From Amphimedon queenslandica (lineage: Eukaryota; Porifera; Demospongiae; Haplosclerida; Niphatidae), in assembly GCF_000090795.2 (NCBI RefSeq), contig NW_003546248.1, positions 524,155 to 588,154 on the forward strand: a DNA stretch of 64,000 bases, read 5' to 3'. Below, one piece after another: positions 11,475 to 35,290 of the stretch. The notes beneath the pieces were generated by a model. The model saw only the letters and a program-made list of their open reading frames with translations, made no database searches and was not told where the DNA came from. Within the stretch, counting starts at the first letter, position 1; each line of letters starts with the position of its first letter. The translations under genes and the position numbers were made by a program.

Positions 11475-14400
11475 TTAGACTTTCTTGGCAAAGCTTCTCT
11501 TGATGTTAGTGAAACCAGATGAGACTTTCTCTTTGGTCGAATGCCACTTGTCTCGCCTAACACGGAAGAATACTACAGTAGCAACGATGATAATGACGAC
11601 AATTAAAACAACGAAGATGGCAGTTGCTATTGTCACAAATGTAGCAACTTGTGCAGTAGAAGCAGTATAGACACCATCTTGATCGATCTGAGCTTCTACC
11701 ATGCCATCGACTGATCTAGTTTCCAGCCTTCTGTACACATTTCCATTGTTTGGGTCAGAATAGTATATGCTGGTGTCTCTGTCAAAGTCTTCACCGCTGA
11801 CCATTAGCTGCAAGGTTGCCGTCTGTCCTTGGTCGGTGCTCAAACCAGAAACCTGTACGTAGTCACTGACCAGTTTACCAGGGGCTGTTTTGTCGCTGGT
11901 CATGGCTTGGGCTTCGGATTCATTTGCAAATGTTCTGATTGAGATGACACTTGGTTTGCTCATGGTACCTCTATCAACTTTGAGATTGCCACTGTGGAAG
12001 AAAAAAGGAAGAAGTATAAAATTATTATTATTATTATTATAAAAATCAAAATTATACTCAGGGGTACAGGCTTGGCTGGCTTTAATAGTACATGTACATG
12101 AACATGGCTTTGGTAGAACATTTAAAATTTGTAAAAAAATTAATTTTGATCTGAATCAGCTAAAGAATCAACATAAGTACATGTACATATAATAAAAATT
12201 ATAAAAATCAAAAATTCTCTCCTAGCCATTTTTGATGAAATACACTGTATAGGGTCTTCGGTTGCAACTTTAAAATAATAAAAAGTTAAACACTATGCCA
12301 GTCTCTTATGGGAAAACCTGACTATGCTATCAATATATTATATAATTAGACACTCACGAGCTGGTTGATATTGTGCCTCCATTCCAGCCGATACGTTTGC
12401 TGATCAAAGCATTGATATAAGCAATGATCTTTCCTTTCTGACTCCGGTTGGTAAAGTTGTTATTTCTTGTTGAGAGATAGTAGTAAGTGCCTTTGGATGT
12501 GACTCTAGCAAGTCCAAGGTCATAATAAGTTCCGGCATCATCCAGTTCAGACATTTCACCACCATAATGACCTACATGTAGATAAAAAAATAACAAATAA
12601 ATGAAAATACAAACAAAGAAGCATAAATGAAATACTGTACTTATTATCATTATAAACGCACTTGGGCTGAGCATTGCAAGGTTTTCTCTTTGGCTCCTGC
12701 TAAGTCCAAGGAAAGTCTCATCATTGTCGAGATGTTGAGGATAGCTTCTTCCAAAGTGACCGTTCTTCTCTGCAGTAGGTACAGCAGCCCCTGGAGTGCC
12801 CTCGGCGTAAGTATGGTTACGAAGGAGAACAATGTTAGAGCGATCAGTGCCAGCTCTCCCTTGACCATCATTGTTGTTAGGATTTGTATTGGAGCCGGTC
12901 CATCTATAATGAGAAAGAGAGAGGGAGGGAGGGAGGAAAGAAATAAAGTTAGTTATATCAACTATTTTTCTTGTCTCTTACTGTATGTGGACACAGGAGC
13001 CGATAGATACTTGGAGATCGTTTGGCACAAAGTCGTACTCTACTCCAGGATAGGTCTGGACAATGTTTCCTCTCTTTCCGCGTACGTTGAGATTATAAAT
13101 TGTAGTACAGTCCGAGTCTGAGGGCTTGGAACGAATGGCAAATGTGTGAGATCTATAAAAGTCAAAATAAAAATAATTATGTGACTCAAATTTGCATGAA
13201 TAAAAAATTGCCACAAAAATATCAAATATGCATATATATATATGCATACATGTATTGTGGTGTTAAGCTACTGGGAAAAAAGCATCAAAATTCGGCATTC
13301 CTTAAAAATGCATATCCAGTATAGCTATTCAAAAGAGCTGCATCAGTTGACTATCATTATTTATTGCACCACACACAGGATGAAAAGGCTCATGAATACG
13401 AGCCCCAGTTGCTGATTCTGCTTCGGTGCAAATTTCAAACTATAAATACATTTTCGGTGGGATGGCTGGCATTACCATATTTGGTGAGGTCATGGAAATC
13501 ATGTGATAAGGCGATGCTCATTTAATAATACTAAATTTGGTCAAAATGAAATTTCTCTCTTTTCTATAGTTCGATTGAAGCTTCCGCCCTACAAATACTA
13601 TTTTCTTTTCTTTTCTTTACCTCCCACTTTCATTACTTATAAAGTAAATTACTAAATTTGGTCAAACTCTCGCAGTCTCTCTTACTCTAATTTTTTCCCT
13701 CTCTCTCTCTCTCTCTCTCTTTTTCTCCTACCTGTCTTGGAATGTCCTACCAAACTGGTTTGTGTTAATAGCTAGTTGAAGGCCAAAGTTAACTGAGTTA
13801 GGGGCTGGGTCTGGGAAAATTTTTACAATAGGATTTTGACGGAAAACGTATCCACGCTAAAGGAAGACACAAAAATTAAACTAATAACATAATAATAATT
13901 ATTAATAACTTCTTACAGCTCTAGCTTCAGTGGTATTGAAACCAAACTGAGTGTATACGTCCAATTCGGAAATAGTCCTTCCGGCGAGATCATTTGTATT
14001 GTCGTTAAAGACAGGTACGTTGTTACGACGAGCAATTGAAGAATTTACGGATGAGTTCCAGCCATCATACTCACCAGTTGAAATATTGTATCTATAAATG
14101 AAAAGAGATTAAATAAAATAACTACACGTTAAAGAAGAAAAGAGAGGAGAGAGGTACTTACCGTGCTCTCAATACGCAATGCTCGTGGGGAAGGTCTGGG
14201 ATGGTCCAGTTATAAATGTTGGTATAGCCACCGACACCATTTCCAAGGTGGTTGTCGCGACTCCATAGAGTCTCAACACACTCTGGGGCAGAGAGACGAG
14301 AGTCAGCACGGTATTCTCTCCAGACAGCATGCTTTTCCTCCGATGTGGTTGGGTCGGTCCAAGTCCATCGCTTTTATAAAACGGAAAAACAATAAAGTAA

Positions 14401-15613
14401 TTTTAATAGTAACTCTTTATTGACATACCTCACACTCCTCTTGTGTGTTGGGGATGTAGTATCTATTGGCAGAGTTCTGATTGATGTTCAGTAGTATGTA
14501 TAACTCGGGCATTTCACAGGCAAAACGGGACTTGACGTTAGCGCTCTCTTCCTGATACATGACACAGCGAGTTGGATCGTTGGTAAGTATAGCAATGTCC
14601 CTCCATGGGGTGGGGTGCCAGTAAGGATAGTAGTCTCTCTCTTCTGGGCACTCATACCCACGACGGTTTCCGTTCTGGTTCTGGCGTGTAAATCTTGCAG
14701 TGTTTCTATTATTAAGGTTCTATGGGAAGGATGCACTAATATTGAGAGGTGATATAAGATTATACTTACCCTGTCAGCACTGAAGAGTCCACGGTTTCTC
14801 TTGCGGAGACGACAGTTGACATAGTAGTCAAAACTCTCGTGCATGCCATATCTAAAATGTTAATAAGTAATAACGATAATAATAATAATAAACTTATTAT
14901 TGACTTACTCTAAATCAGTGTTGCAGTCATAGTCTTCACAGAGAGCTGGGTTATTTGGGATAGTCCTTTAAAGAAAATAATAATGAAATTATGTGTTGCT
15001 AAAATTGAAATTACAACTAATTGCTTCCACCTTTTTTGTTTGTGTCACTTTCAAATTTAATTACTAGCTCTTATTACATTAATTTTTAATTAAACAAAGC
15101 GATAAGGAAAAATTCACTGGATGTGGTAATAACTGTACATTTTAATTTAATCATAACACCACTTCCATCAATAAGTAAATCTAATTATGACTTTTCTCAC
15201 TTGGTAGAGGCACCATCCCTAACGTTGTCATCGCACATGTATTGGAATATGATCTCGCAGTGGTTGTTCTGGTCACCACAGCTGTGCTGGTTGGTCCATT
15301 CAATGGATAGAACTGATCCTGCATAATAGTAGAGGCTACCAACGTTGTAGCCGCCGCGGTTGTTGTTTTGAGAGTCAAATAGCCTGCAAAACAGCAAAAG
15401 GAGGAGCTATGATAAGAGGCGGTAGTATTCAGGAGCTTACCTGTTGGCATTGTTCCTGTCCCTCCTTGCTTCATCTAGTCGGTTGTTGCTCCCTCTGTGA
15501 TGATGGGTAAAATATTAGCAGATTTGACACTGCGTTTCTCACCTTGGGTTGTGTAGATACATGTCGCAGTGGACAAGGGAGACTAGTGCCAGCACTAGTA
15601 TAGCAATCTTCAT
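11475..15613 (-). CDS. DD3-3 family protein, membrane-anchored paralogue
   Basis: The start ATG at 15613-15611 opens a signal peptide ([16 protein letters not shown]) followed by the family hallmark [20 protein letters not shown], split by an intron after NPR. About 13 exons follow (about 15441-15496, 15202-15384, 14909-14967, 14770-14851, 14430-14719, 14161-14371, 13918-14094, 13733-13858, 12981-13151, 12650-12904, 12357-12573, 11475-11993). The ectodomain resembles Dictyostelium DD3-3 and ends in a cupredoxin-like segment ([12 protein letters not shown], 12430-12460). Unlike the neighbour at 16020 it continues into a unique C-terminus with one strong transmembrane helix (about 11570-11660) and a short basic tail ending KRSFAKKV. 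The family's biochemical role is not established. It diverges from its paralogue across a 406-bp shared promoter region. Confidence 0.85.
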
Positions 15614-16019
15614 GACTGTTTGTCGAGGAGAACTGTTGTAAAAGAAGTGAAATAAAGCTACCAGCGACAGTAAAAAGATGGAATGCAGAGAAGGCAGAAG
15701 TTTTCGGGTTGAAATAGCTGCGCAGCTGAGGGAGAGGGCAACGCCCTAATTTATTCTATTTTTAGTAACAAGACCCACCCAAGGAGCGATCTGATTGGCC
15801 AGTTGTAACGAGCCACACCCAAACTTTCCATTTTAGGAGCTGGAACAAGGCAAGTGCTGGTATAGCAAGTGCTGATAAAGGTTGAAGCTCGACCCATTTC
15901 CTCGCTACACTTCTCTCTCATTTCTCCTCGAAAGCAACAACAACAGTGACACCTATCATATAGCGGCTGGACCGTTCTACTGAAGTAAAACCAAAGGCAA
16001 ATTAACAAAAGCAGCAAAG
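15614..16019. promoter_or_regulatory. Shared divergent promoter region of the two DD3-3 paralogues
   Basis: This 406-bp interval separates the two start codons and must hold both core promoters. On the minus strand 15768-15759 reads CTAAAAATAG, a full match to the MEF2/MADS consensus YTAWWWWTAR that could alternatively act as an AT-rich core element about 145 bp upstream of the minus-strand ATG. No clear TATA box is seen for the plus-strand gene. Confidence 0.4.
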
Positions 16020-19000
16020 ATGATTCTTAAAACGCTGAGCGTTTTGTTGCTCTGCTTCCACCTTTCTTTATCAGACGTTTACATGCACAACCCCCGTGGC
16101 TCGAACAACCGACTAGAAGAGAGATCAGCGAACAGGAACAATGCCAACAGGCTCTTTGATTCACAGGTACGCCGTCCTTGCAGCCAATTGTACTTACTGC
16201 GCATGCTTTTTCCTTCTAGAATAACAATAGAGGAGGCTACAACGTAGGAAACAATAAAGCCAGTGGAGGGATCAACACTGAAGAGGATATCTACTACATG
16301 GTGAGTGTAGATCTAATGCAAGAAATTTCTTCTATTACAAAATATTGCAGTATTTATTAAAGGGTACAATCATGTTTGTTTTTTTTTCAGAAATACTTTC
16401 AAAGCGGTCCTAGTGCTTCCTCCAGTTTGACCATTGAGTGGACCAACCAGCACGGCTGTGGAGGGAACGAGGACAGCGACCCACACAAACTTAACTGTAA
16501 CATTGTCATACAGTACATGGTCTCTGATGTCTGCGAATTTGGTAAGTATTAAACAACGCATGCCACAAAACATAATAATTATTATATAGTTTTAATTACA
16601 TTATTTTTTATGCTTAATGCAAAAAAATTAAAAAATAGTTTTTTATTATTTTTAGCCAAGAGTACATAATTGTATATACAATTTAGCTTTAGCATCTTAT
16701 GGTTATTGGGTGTCCTGTCATCTTATTTTTATTCAAATTACTAACTATAGGCTAACAATGCAATTAACTTTAGTGTAGTATAATGTAGATCATTATTTAG
16801 CTGCAGTATTAAAATTATCATATTTTTAACTACACTATAGATTCTGAAGATGAAAACTGCATGCGTAATGGCGACAATACCAACACTCAGACCTTCAATG
16901 CTGTTGGCTCAGGACAGATAAATGGATTCACTCAATCACAAATGACACAACGAATGAAAAACCAAGTTTCCACAACCAGAGGTCTTCATGAGACGTACGA
17001 GTATTACAATGACTGCTACATAAGGAAAAGGAACACTGGTAAGTTAGAATAAAATATAAATGATATCACTTATCTTTTAAAAACAGGTCTCTTCACTGCT
17101 GACCAGAACCTCAGAAACAACCAATACGGCAACAGTTCAGCTATATACACTCGTCAAAATGCTAATGGAAACCGTCGTGGGTACGAGTGCCCAGAAGAGA
17201 GAGACTACTATCCTTACTGGCACCCCACCCCATGGAGGGACATTGCTATACTAGCTGATAACATGAGCCAGTGTGACTGGTACCAAAGGGAGAGCTTCAA
17301 TGTTCAGCCAAGAGGAATATGTCGTGAGCTGGATGAAAATAATGCTGTAAAGTCTTGGTCATATTGGAATAACGAGGATGATTGCGAGAGATATGGAGGT
17401 ATGTCATGAATAGATAAATTCTTAATTATTCATGGAGCGAGAGTGACATTATAGTTATTAGCATAAGGAGTGACTCTGCTCAGTTACTGTGAATTACATT
17501 GAACCCGTTATGAAGCAATAGTGATGTAATAGGAATGATGCACTTATGACTAGTTTAGTGTCAGTATGACGAAAGTGTATATTAGCTAATGAATGAAGGA
17601 TACTTTGCACTAATTCACTCCACAATGATCTCAAAATGTCCTTTTCAATACTAATTACCCTCTCTCCCTCTCCCTTTAGGTCACTGGTTCACAGAGTATG
17701 CTTACATTGATATAGAGGAGGTCAATAAAGCTCAATGCCAAGACAGAAATCACACCAATGGCCTCAAGAGAGTTTGGGCTCCAACCACATATGGTGGTAC
17801 CCCTCAATGTCTCGTCCTTCCTCCCGCCCCTGTTTGTCAACCAGCCAAGTGGTCAAGAGTGAATCACCTTGGTAACAGCCGAGATGGTGTACCCCTCAAC
17901 TTTACCTGGACCCTTCCTTACTTTCCATCTGGAAATGAGAAATTTGTTGTCGTGCGTCTGAGGTAAGACATAACAACAACTAATACACTATTACTAGTGA
18001 TGTCAAATGGAGTAATCCACTGATTGCTATACTAAAGTATAAATAATAACAAACAGACATCTTTCTATACTGATACATAGACTATACTTGTACTTGTTCG
18101 TTTCAAAAGATGATAAACAGGAAAGGAGCTTAGAATTACCATAAAATATGCTTTTTAGTAACATATGAGCAAGTAGGAGTGAAAAAGAATTGCTATCAAT
18201 TTTATGCTACAACTAGCAGAGACTATGTGTTTGAGCTAATGCAGTATATAATCCGAATATGGCCAATGGCTCATATAACATCATGTGAATGATTTCGTTC
18301 TTATTATTGTGGGTGTATAATCCAGTGAATATAGATCAGGATATTGCCATTAGGCTTCTTTACTGTCAATGTACTCCCACCAACATTCCTTGGCAGCCTG
18401 AAGTAACACATGCTACTCTTGCCCAACCAAAAATGGTAGAAAGAATGTTGTCATAAAATACTTCCTCTTGCTGAGAAGAAGTGTAGTGTCGATTCCATAT
18501 TAAGAGAGCTATAGTAGCCCTTAAAGTGATGGCTCTTATGACGATTACAGCATATCCTGATAGTCTGTTACCAGTCCTAGTTTGGTATTATTGTCTAGTC
18601 TAGGGTTAGAGTAACAATTCAATGATCTTCACTTGACCCCTCGACCTGATGTCAAGTACAATTTGTATACACTTAACATAATAGACATAACATTCATCAC
18701 ATAGATACAATATTTATGAGTATTTGGCATCACTGTCTCCACTCTTACCACTCTTCTTTTTCTCTTTCCACCTGTCTAGATACAACATCTCTACTGATGA
18801 CTATGACCCATTCAACACCAACAGTTCACACAACCAGAACCTGTGAGTCACAGTCTACACACACACACTAAGGGATGGTCTTATTATAAATATACATGTA
18901 CTACTCATATGATTATACCTTTATAAAAGTACATGTACTTATATGATTATACCTTTATAAATATACATGTACTTATATGATTATACCTTTATAAATATAC

Positions 19001-20092
19001 ATGTACTTATATGATTATACCTTTATAATGTACATGTATTTATATGCTTTGTTTTTTTTCTTGTAGTGCTCAGCAGGTTCGCTCACCAGTGACACAGAAT
19101 CCATACATTAACATTGGAGCCACCAATAACAAGCCACTTCGTTTAGCTATCAATACCGCTCAATTCGGTCGTACCTTCCAAGACAGGAGCCATGTCCTTC
19201 GTCTGCTCCCTCGTAGCGAGATCAGTCACCCCGCCGGCTCAACCTGCACTCTACACAACCTCAACGTGAGGGGAAAGAGAGGAAATATCGTTCAGACCTT
19301 TCCCGCTGTTGAATACGATTTCATTCCTAACAAACTAACAGTCAGAGAATCAGACTGCATCCACATACAATGGACAGGTAAGGCGCAATCTGATCTTAAT
19401 ATGCTCCAATTGTATCAATTGATTATTATCTGTAGGTTCCAACACTCACAATAATGGTGCTCCTGGCGGAGACGGTCAGACTGGAGATGCAGGAGAAGGG
19501 ACTGGAGGTAAGTGTGTATGTGTGTGAGAGAGAGAGAGTGTGAGAAGTAGTCACTTAACTCAATGGGTTATTAGTAACACTGCATTACTGCTAGTGTAAT
19601 GTGAAGTATTGCTACAATGTAGTGTATTGCTTCTTTTTAGTAAATGTAGTTTTGACTGTCTCCTAATATTCACTCATTCAATAACAAACATTGATGACGC
19701 ATCCCTTTCACTCCATAGGCACCGACAGGCACAACATGGTAGAGATACCACACCCCAACTCAAATTACCCAGTTCCGTGGGAAAACTCCACAATGTGGAG
19801 AGGAGTTGAGCTAGTATGGAAGGATGATACCTGGACCAACAGCTCTGCTCTTGATGAGACTGACATTGCAGTAGTCCTTGCTAGTGGTGGATATTATGAG
19901 TGTTACACTCAAGGAAAATGTACCAAATCCATGCAGTCCTATACCCCACGTCTTAACCGACTTCTTAATAACATTGTCCCATCTTTCGGTACTGTATTGA
20001 GGCTAAAGAGAGGGACCTATCACTACATCTGTTCCCGTAACAACAACTTCACTAACCGTAGCCAGAAGGGAATGATTACTGTGACACCATAA
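16020..20092 (+). CDS. DD3-3 family protein, secreted paralogue
   Basis: The ATG at 16020 begins a signal peptide ([18 protein letters not shown]) followed by [20 protein letters not shown]. Exons lie at about 16020-16168, 16220-16299, 16390-16541, 16840-17039, 17086-17400, 17680-17962, 18780-18844, 19067-19376, 19436-19507 and 19720-20092. The protein aligns along most of its length with the minus-strand neighbour: shared [40 protein letters not shown] and [12 protein letters not shown]. It ends at TAA 20090-20092 with no transmembrane helix, so it should be secreted. A Cys-rich, polar ectodomain ends in a cupredoxin-like strand [12 protein letters not shown]; the usual copper-ligand His and Met after the Cys are not present. 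A low-complexity Gly/Asp linker (about 19450-19507) is encoded just before the last exon. Function unknown. Confidence 0.87.
17963..18779. other. Large DD3-3 intron without a recognised feature
   Basis: About 820 bp between the exon ending VVVRLR and the exon beginning YNISTDDYD. No ORF with similarity, transposon end or RNA gene is recognised. Confidence 0.6.
18911..19043. repeat. 34-bp tandem repeat, about four copies, in a DD3-3 intron
   Basis: The motif GATTATACC starts at 18911, 18945, 18979 and 19013, a constant 34-bp period; each unit ends in an ACATGTAC-type palindrome. It sits just before the acceptor of the exon at 19067. Confidence 0.9.
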
Positions 20093-20438
20093 GTTGTCTT
20101 CTCTCATCGACTACATGCGAACTAATATTTTTGTCATTTTTTATTTTTTAGTTTTTAAATGTTTTCTGTGCTGATTTTTGACACATTTTAATGCCATTTC
20201 TGTTTAGCTATTTATGTTGTTCTTTTGTTTTTTTCATTCCTCTTTCAATCTTATTATTTTCTTTCTGTTAGCTGGACACTACAGAAAGAGAGAGAGAGTG
20301 CAATGTCTTGAACAAAGGAACAAAATGCCATGTCTGTTTTGTTGTATTAAATTATAATTATAATGTGTAAAAAAATTGTGTTAACAAAAATAAGTATAAA
20401 TAAGTGCTATTATATATACAAGTGAGAAGAAGACCGTC
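20093..20438. other. Intergenic: convergent 3' ends of DD3-3 and the TULP4-like gene
   Basis: The 346 bp between the two stop codons are AT-rich, with T-rich stretches and a GAGAGAGAGAG run near 20287. It probably contains both 3' UTRs. No further gene is seen. Confidence 0.6.
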
Positions 20439-23018
20439 TTAAGAAATGGAGCCTAGTGCTACACCAAGTGCTGTAACTGGAGAAAACGGATACTGGAAAT
20501 CCAAACAGTAATGGCCATGGATTGACTTGCCAAATTGAAAAACCTTTAAAGCACAAGAGATTTGAATCATTATTAAAATATTTTTATACTATTATAGCTC
20601 ACCACTTCATCATTCAGATCAATTTGAAAGTTCTTGACAGAATCTCGATTGATACGGCCTCCAAAGTCTAACTCAAAAATACCAAATTGTTGATTCCATT
20701 CAGGCTTCTTTGATGTGAGAGTAATCTTAGTATCCCCAGTACATAGACCAACAGCGATATCCCTTGGCTCGCATTTTATGTAGTGAGTAACTACATTAAG
20801 TGTACCAAGTAGAGTAGGATTTCTATTACTTTCATTCGCCTCATAGGAAGATATAAACTTGTAATGTTTAGAGACTGTGTTACCTTCAATCTCAGCAATG
20901 ATCAATGAAGCAGAGTTACTGCTATCATTATCAACGCTAGTAGCTGCTTCTTGAGAAGGTTCTGCTATATCATTGCAAGTGTCTGACGTTTGAGCTGTTA
21001 ACTGATGCCGTCTAAAGCTACCCCTCAAACCTCTTGACCTCCTTTGGGTTTGACTTGGCGATCTTGCTTGACCCCAAAAATCCGGCCTTCTCTCTTTCCT
21101 TCTCTCAACTGGGTGCAACTGATATCGTACATTAAAGAACCTTCTAGGTCTCTGCTTGGCTCTCAAAAGAGGAATATAAGAGCCAAACTGTTCGTACTTC
21201 AACAGGAAAGACTGAGGCAGCGAGTTTTCACTTTCATTGACGGTTTCATTCTCAGGTACTACAATGCAGTGAAGACGAACTCCTGGAGACAAAGGCCTCA
21301 ACAAATCTGACAAAGGCAGTTGAGCATTAAGAAGTGGCTGGAAAATATAAAATAAAATAAAATTAGAAAATGCATTAAAACTTACTGCTAGGAGCAAAGG
21401 ACACATAGAGCTTAGTCTTTTAATCTCTTGTGTGGGGAGTGGTAACTGCTGGAGTGAAAAGAGGCTACTCTTTTTGTGAAGATTTGAGACAACCTTCTCC
21501 CTGCAGAGTCTTAAAAGGCTGGGAATAGTCATCATCACATCCACAGAGAATAAGTGTCTGTCGTGAGCTATGAAAAGAACAGAGTCTGAGAGTCCCCAGC
21601 ATATATCTTGAAGCAGAGGAGCCTACATAAGACATACAGTACATGATGTTTGTCATTTGTTTTTCAACACATACAAGTATGCAAAACTATTTGCATGTTT
21701 ATTATTTTCATTATCATGTATGCAAAAGTATTAATTGCATGTCTATTATTATTATTATTATTATTATTATTGGCCTTACATCAGTTCCTGGTTGACCTGC
21801 AATAAGCTGATCGACTGTTAATAGTATGCTGCCATCTCCATCAACAAATCGAGCAGCAAGGAAAGATGGTGTCATGCACTGTCCAGAGTTCCTTGCATAA
21901 TACCCAACCACTGCAAGGACGGTCTGCTCCTCATTCCATTTTGCTTTTCCATTGATGATACGAGTGTGAACGCACATGCAACAAGCAGAAGAGACATTTC
22001 TAAATATCGCAACCTCTCCATTTGCAAGGTAAAGTGAAAGAGATTGAGTCGATAGCGTCCTGTTACCCTCTGGAGTTGCTATGTTAACTTCTTTGACCGG
22101 ACCAAAGTAGCAAGCACTAATAACAGCTGTGTCCTCTCTCACTACCATAGTAGCCATGAATCGGCCATGCTGCAGTGGATCTATATCAATCACTTCTCCT
22201 TTTTCTGTGCCAAGGGCAATGGAAGTGGTTGGCTTATTCCATGATAAAGAAGTGAACTGTGCATAAGAGCCATATGCAGACGAAGTGACAATCTGAATTG
22301 AGAATATATATGCACCATTAAGGCCAGAGAATATTTGCAAGTGTCCATCTTCTGTGCATATTGCAACATAGCAGCCACAGTAGCTCCACTGTATGTCCTT
22401 CACTACTGATGTTATTGAGTAGTCGAAATCAAGTGCTAGGACTTTTGCTCTGTTCTTCCAAACTTTGATGTTTCCCCAACTGTCGTATGTGGCAAGACGG
22501 TCTCCTTGAGGCCTCCATCTCACTATTCTAACCTAGAAACAATGATGATAACAACAATAATGCTAATATTAAAAGCTGAATATCAAAGTGCTAAGTAGTG
22601 AAAATCTACAGCAAAGCAGCTAATTAGATCTGAGCATATAAAGAATCACAGAGGCTAGACTATAGATACAGCATCTATGGCTAGACAAATGCAACATCTA
22701 TGGTTTAAGTTTCTAAACTATCATAGTATTTAAATGTTGCATCCGGCTTACCCCACCAACATGTCCTTTTAGATTGAAACTTGACTTGAAGAGCTTCCCA
22801 GAAGAGCCTCTGCAAGACGTAAATATGCTCTCGTCCTCTTCTGTAGAGATCCAGCTAACCCCCACACTTCCCTCCTCTGCACCAGCAGCTAGCCATCCAC
22901 CCACTGGGTGCTCTGCATGGCTTTCTTCTTCTTCAGGATTCCTTCCACTATTGCTCCAGCTTAGGCTCCTCAACTTACTCCCCACAGAGGCTTGATAGCG
23001 AGTTGAAGATGCCCACAT
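20439..23018 (-). CDS. TULP4-like protein: WD40 repeats plus C-terminal tubby domain
   Basis: Five exons, all joined in phase 0: 22752-23018, 21780-22532, 21386-21622, 20603-21337 and 20439-20543, giving about 698 residues. The N-terminal half has WD-type blades (LATYDSWGNIKVW, DIQWSYCGCYVAICTEDG) like TULP4/TUSP; a short LP/CP-rich stretch (about 21386-21460) sits where TULP4 carries its SOCS box. The C-terminus is a tubby core (PEWNQQFGIFELDFGGRIN), completed only by the last exon (VFQFGK, then LDFQYPFSPVTALGVALGS), after a 59-bp intron at 20544-20602. Without that splice the frame runs into a stop at 20573. TULP4 proteins are proposed substrate receptors of cullin ligases; this is family knowledge. 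It is much shorter than vertebrate TULP4 because the long low-complexity region is mostly missing. The gene starts 270 bp downstream of the PI3K stop, same strand. Confidence 0.88.
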
Positions 23019-23288
23019 TTCAGCATTAATGATAAGCCCGGATCTTGTTGCTTGTGTTATTGTTTCAAACTAGCGGCAGGCTAGCTACAAGTTGTAAAGA
23101 AAGTCATAGTGCATCTTTTCTTCACACGTTGTCCAGGGTGAGCGGGGCGGGGCTCGCAGCATGCGTGGGTGTACTAACTAATTTAAATGAGTGGGCGTAG
23201 CTCACAAAAAAAGAAAATACACACATCAAACGTATTAAAAATGAAAAATATAAAATAATATTATATTCATGCAAGGTGATTCCAATTG

Positions 23289-34524
<11,236 letters not shown>

Positions 34525-35290
34525 TTTAGCAAGCAAGAAGCAAAAGCAGGAACTGCTAATCTTTGGAATATAATATCAACAGCAAAGCCTCCTTCTCTTT
34601 AAAGCAAGAAAAAAATTGCAGGACCTTACTCCATTCCTTAAAATTATTATAATACACTTAGACCAACAATCCACTCCCACATTCCTCCACCAACCACAAC
34701 TAAGTACATGCCAACTTTACTTTTACTATACACAATACTTTGAAATTGTTATTTTATTGAGTGCAAACGTGAGTGATGACATAAATGAGTGAGTCAGTTC
34801 AAAGAATTAACATACAATACATGTACTATAAGTACATACATGTACATACACGTGCATTATCTTTCTTTTTGTTAAAGTAACAAAAAGTTGTACATTAACG
34901 AAGGAATTGTTTAGTGTTTCTGTAACATTAGTATAAAAAAACACAAAATATTCTACACGAAAAACAATAGATAAGGGAGAGAGAGAGGGAAAAGAAAAAA
35001 AGAAGATAAGAATGTAATGCACTTGAGTATTGATTATACCTGCTATTTTCATCTTTGTAATTCTAAAAGGAATACAAACACAAAATATTAAACACATTGC
35101 AAGAGATGGGAAAAAGAGAGCTAACAAAAAATTAACAACACAACGCCCACTAAAGAAACGAGAAATTCCAAACCGTAAAATCAGCACGTTTGTTGCAATT
35201 CATTTCAAGGCAACATGCATATACAGGTTTCAGAAAATTACCTAAAGAAACACTCACACCCAGTGCATTGTGTACATAGCTAAGACACGG
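34525..35290. other. Intergenic: PI3K 5' region and AMDHD1 3' region
   Basis: 766 bp without a convincing gene. It must contain the PI3K promoter (the minus-strand gene starts at 34524) and the AMDHD1 3' UTR. ACATGTAC palindromes (34820-34850) and a GAGA run (34977-35000) are seen; short ORFs here have no recognisable similarity. Confidence 0.6.

Noticed and set aside
34807-35187. 126-aa minus-strand hydrophobic ORF between PI3K and AMDHD1
   Set aside because: AT-rich low-complexity translation with no recognisable domain; more likely part of untranslated or intergenic DNA.
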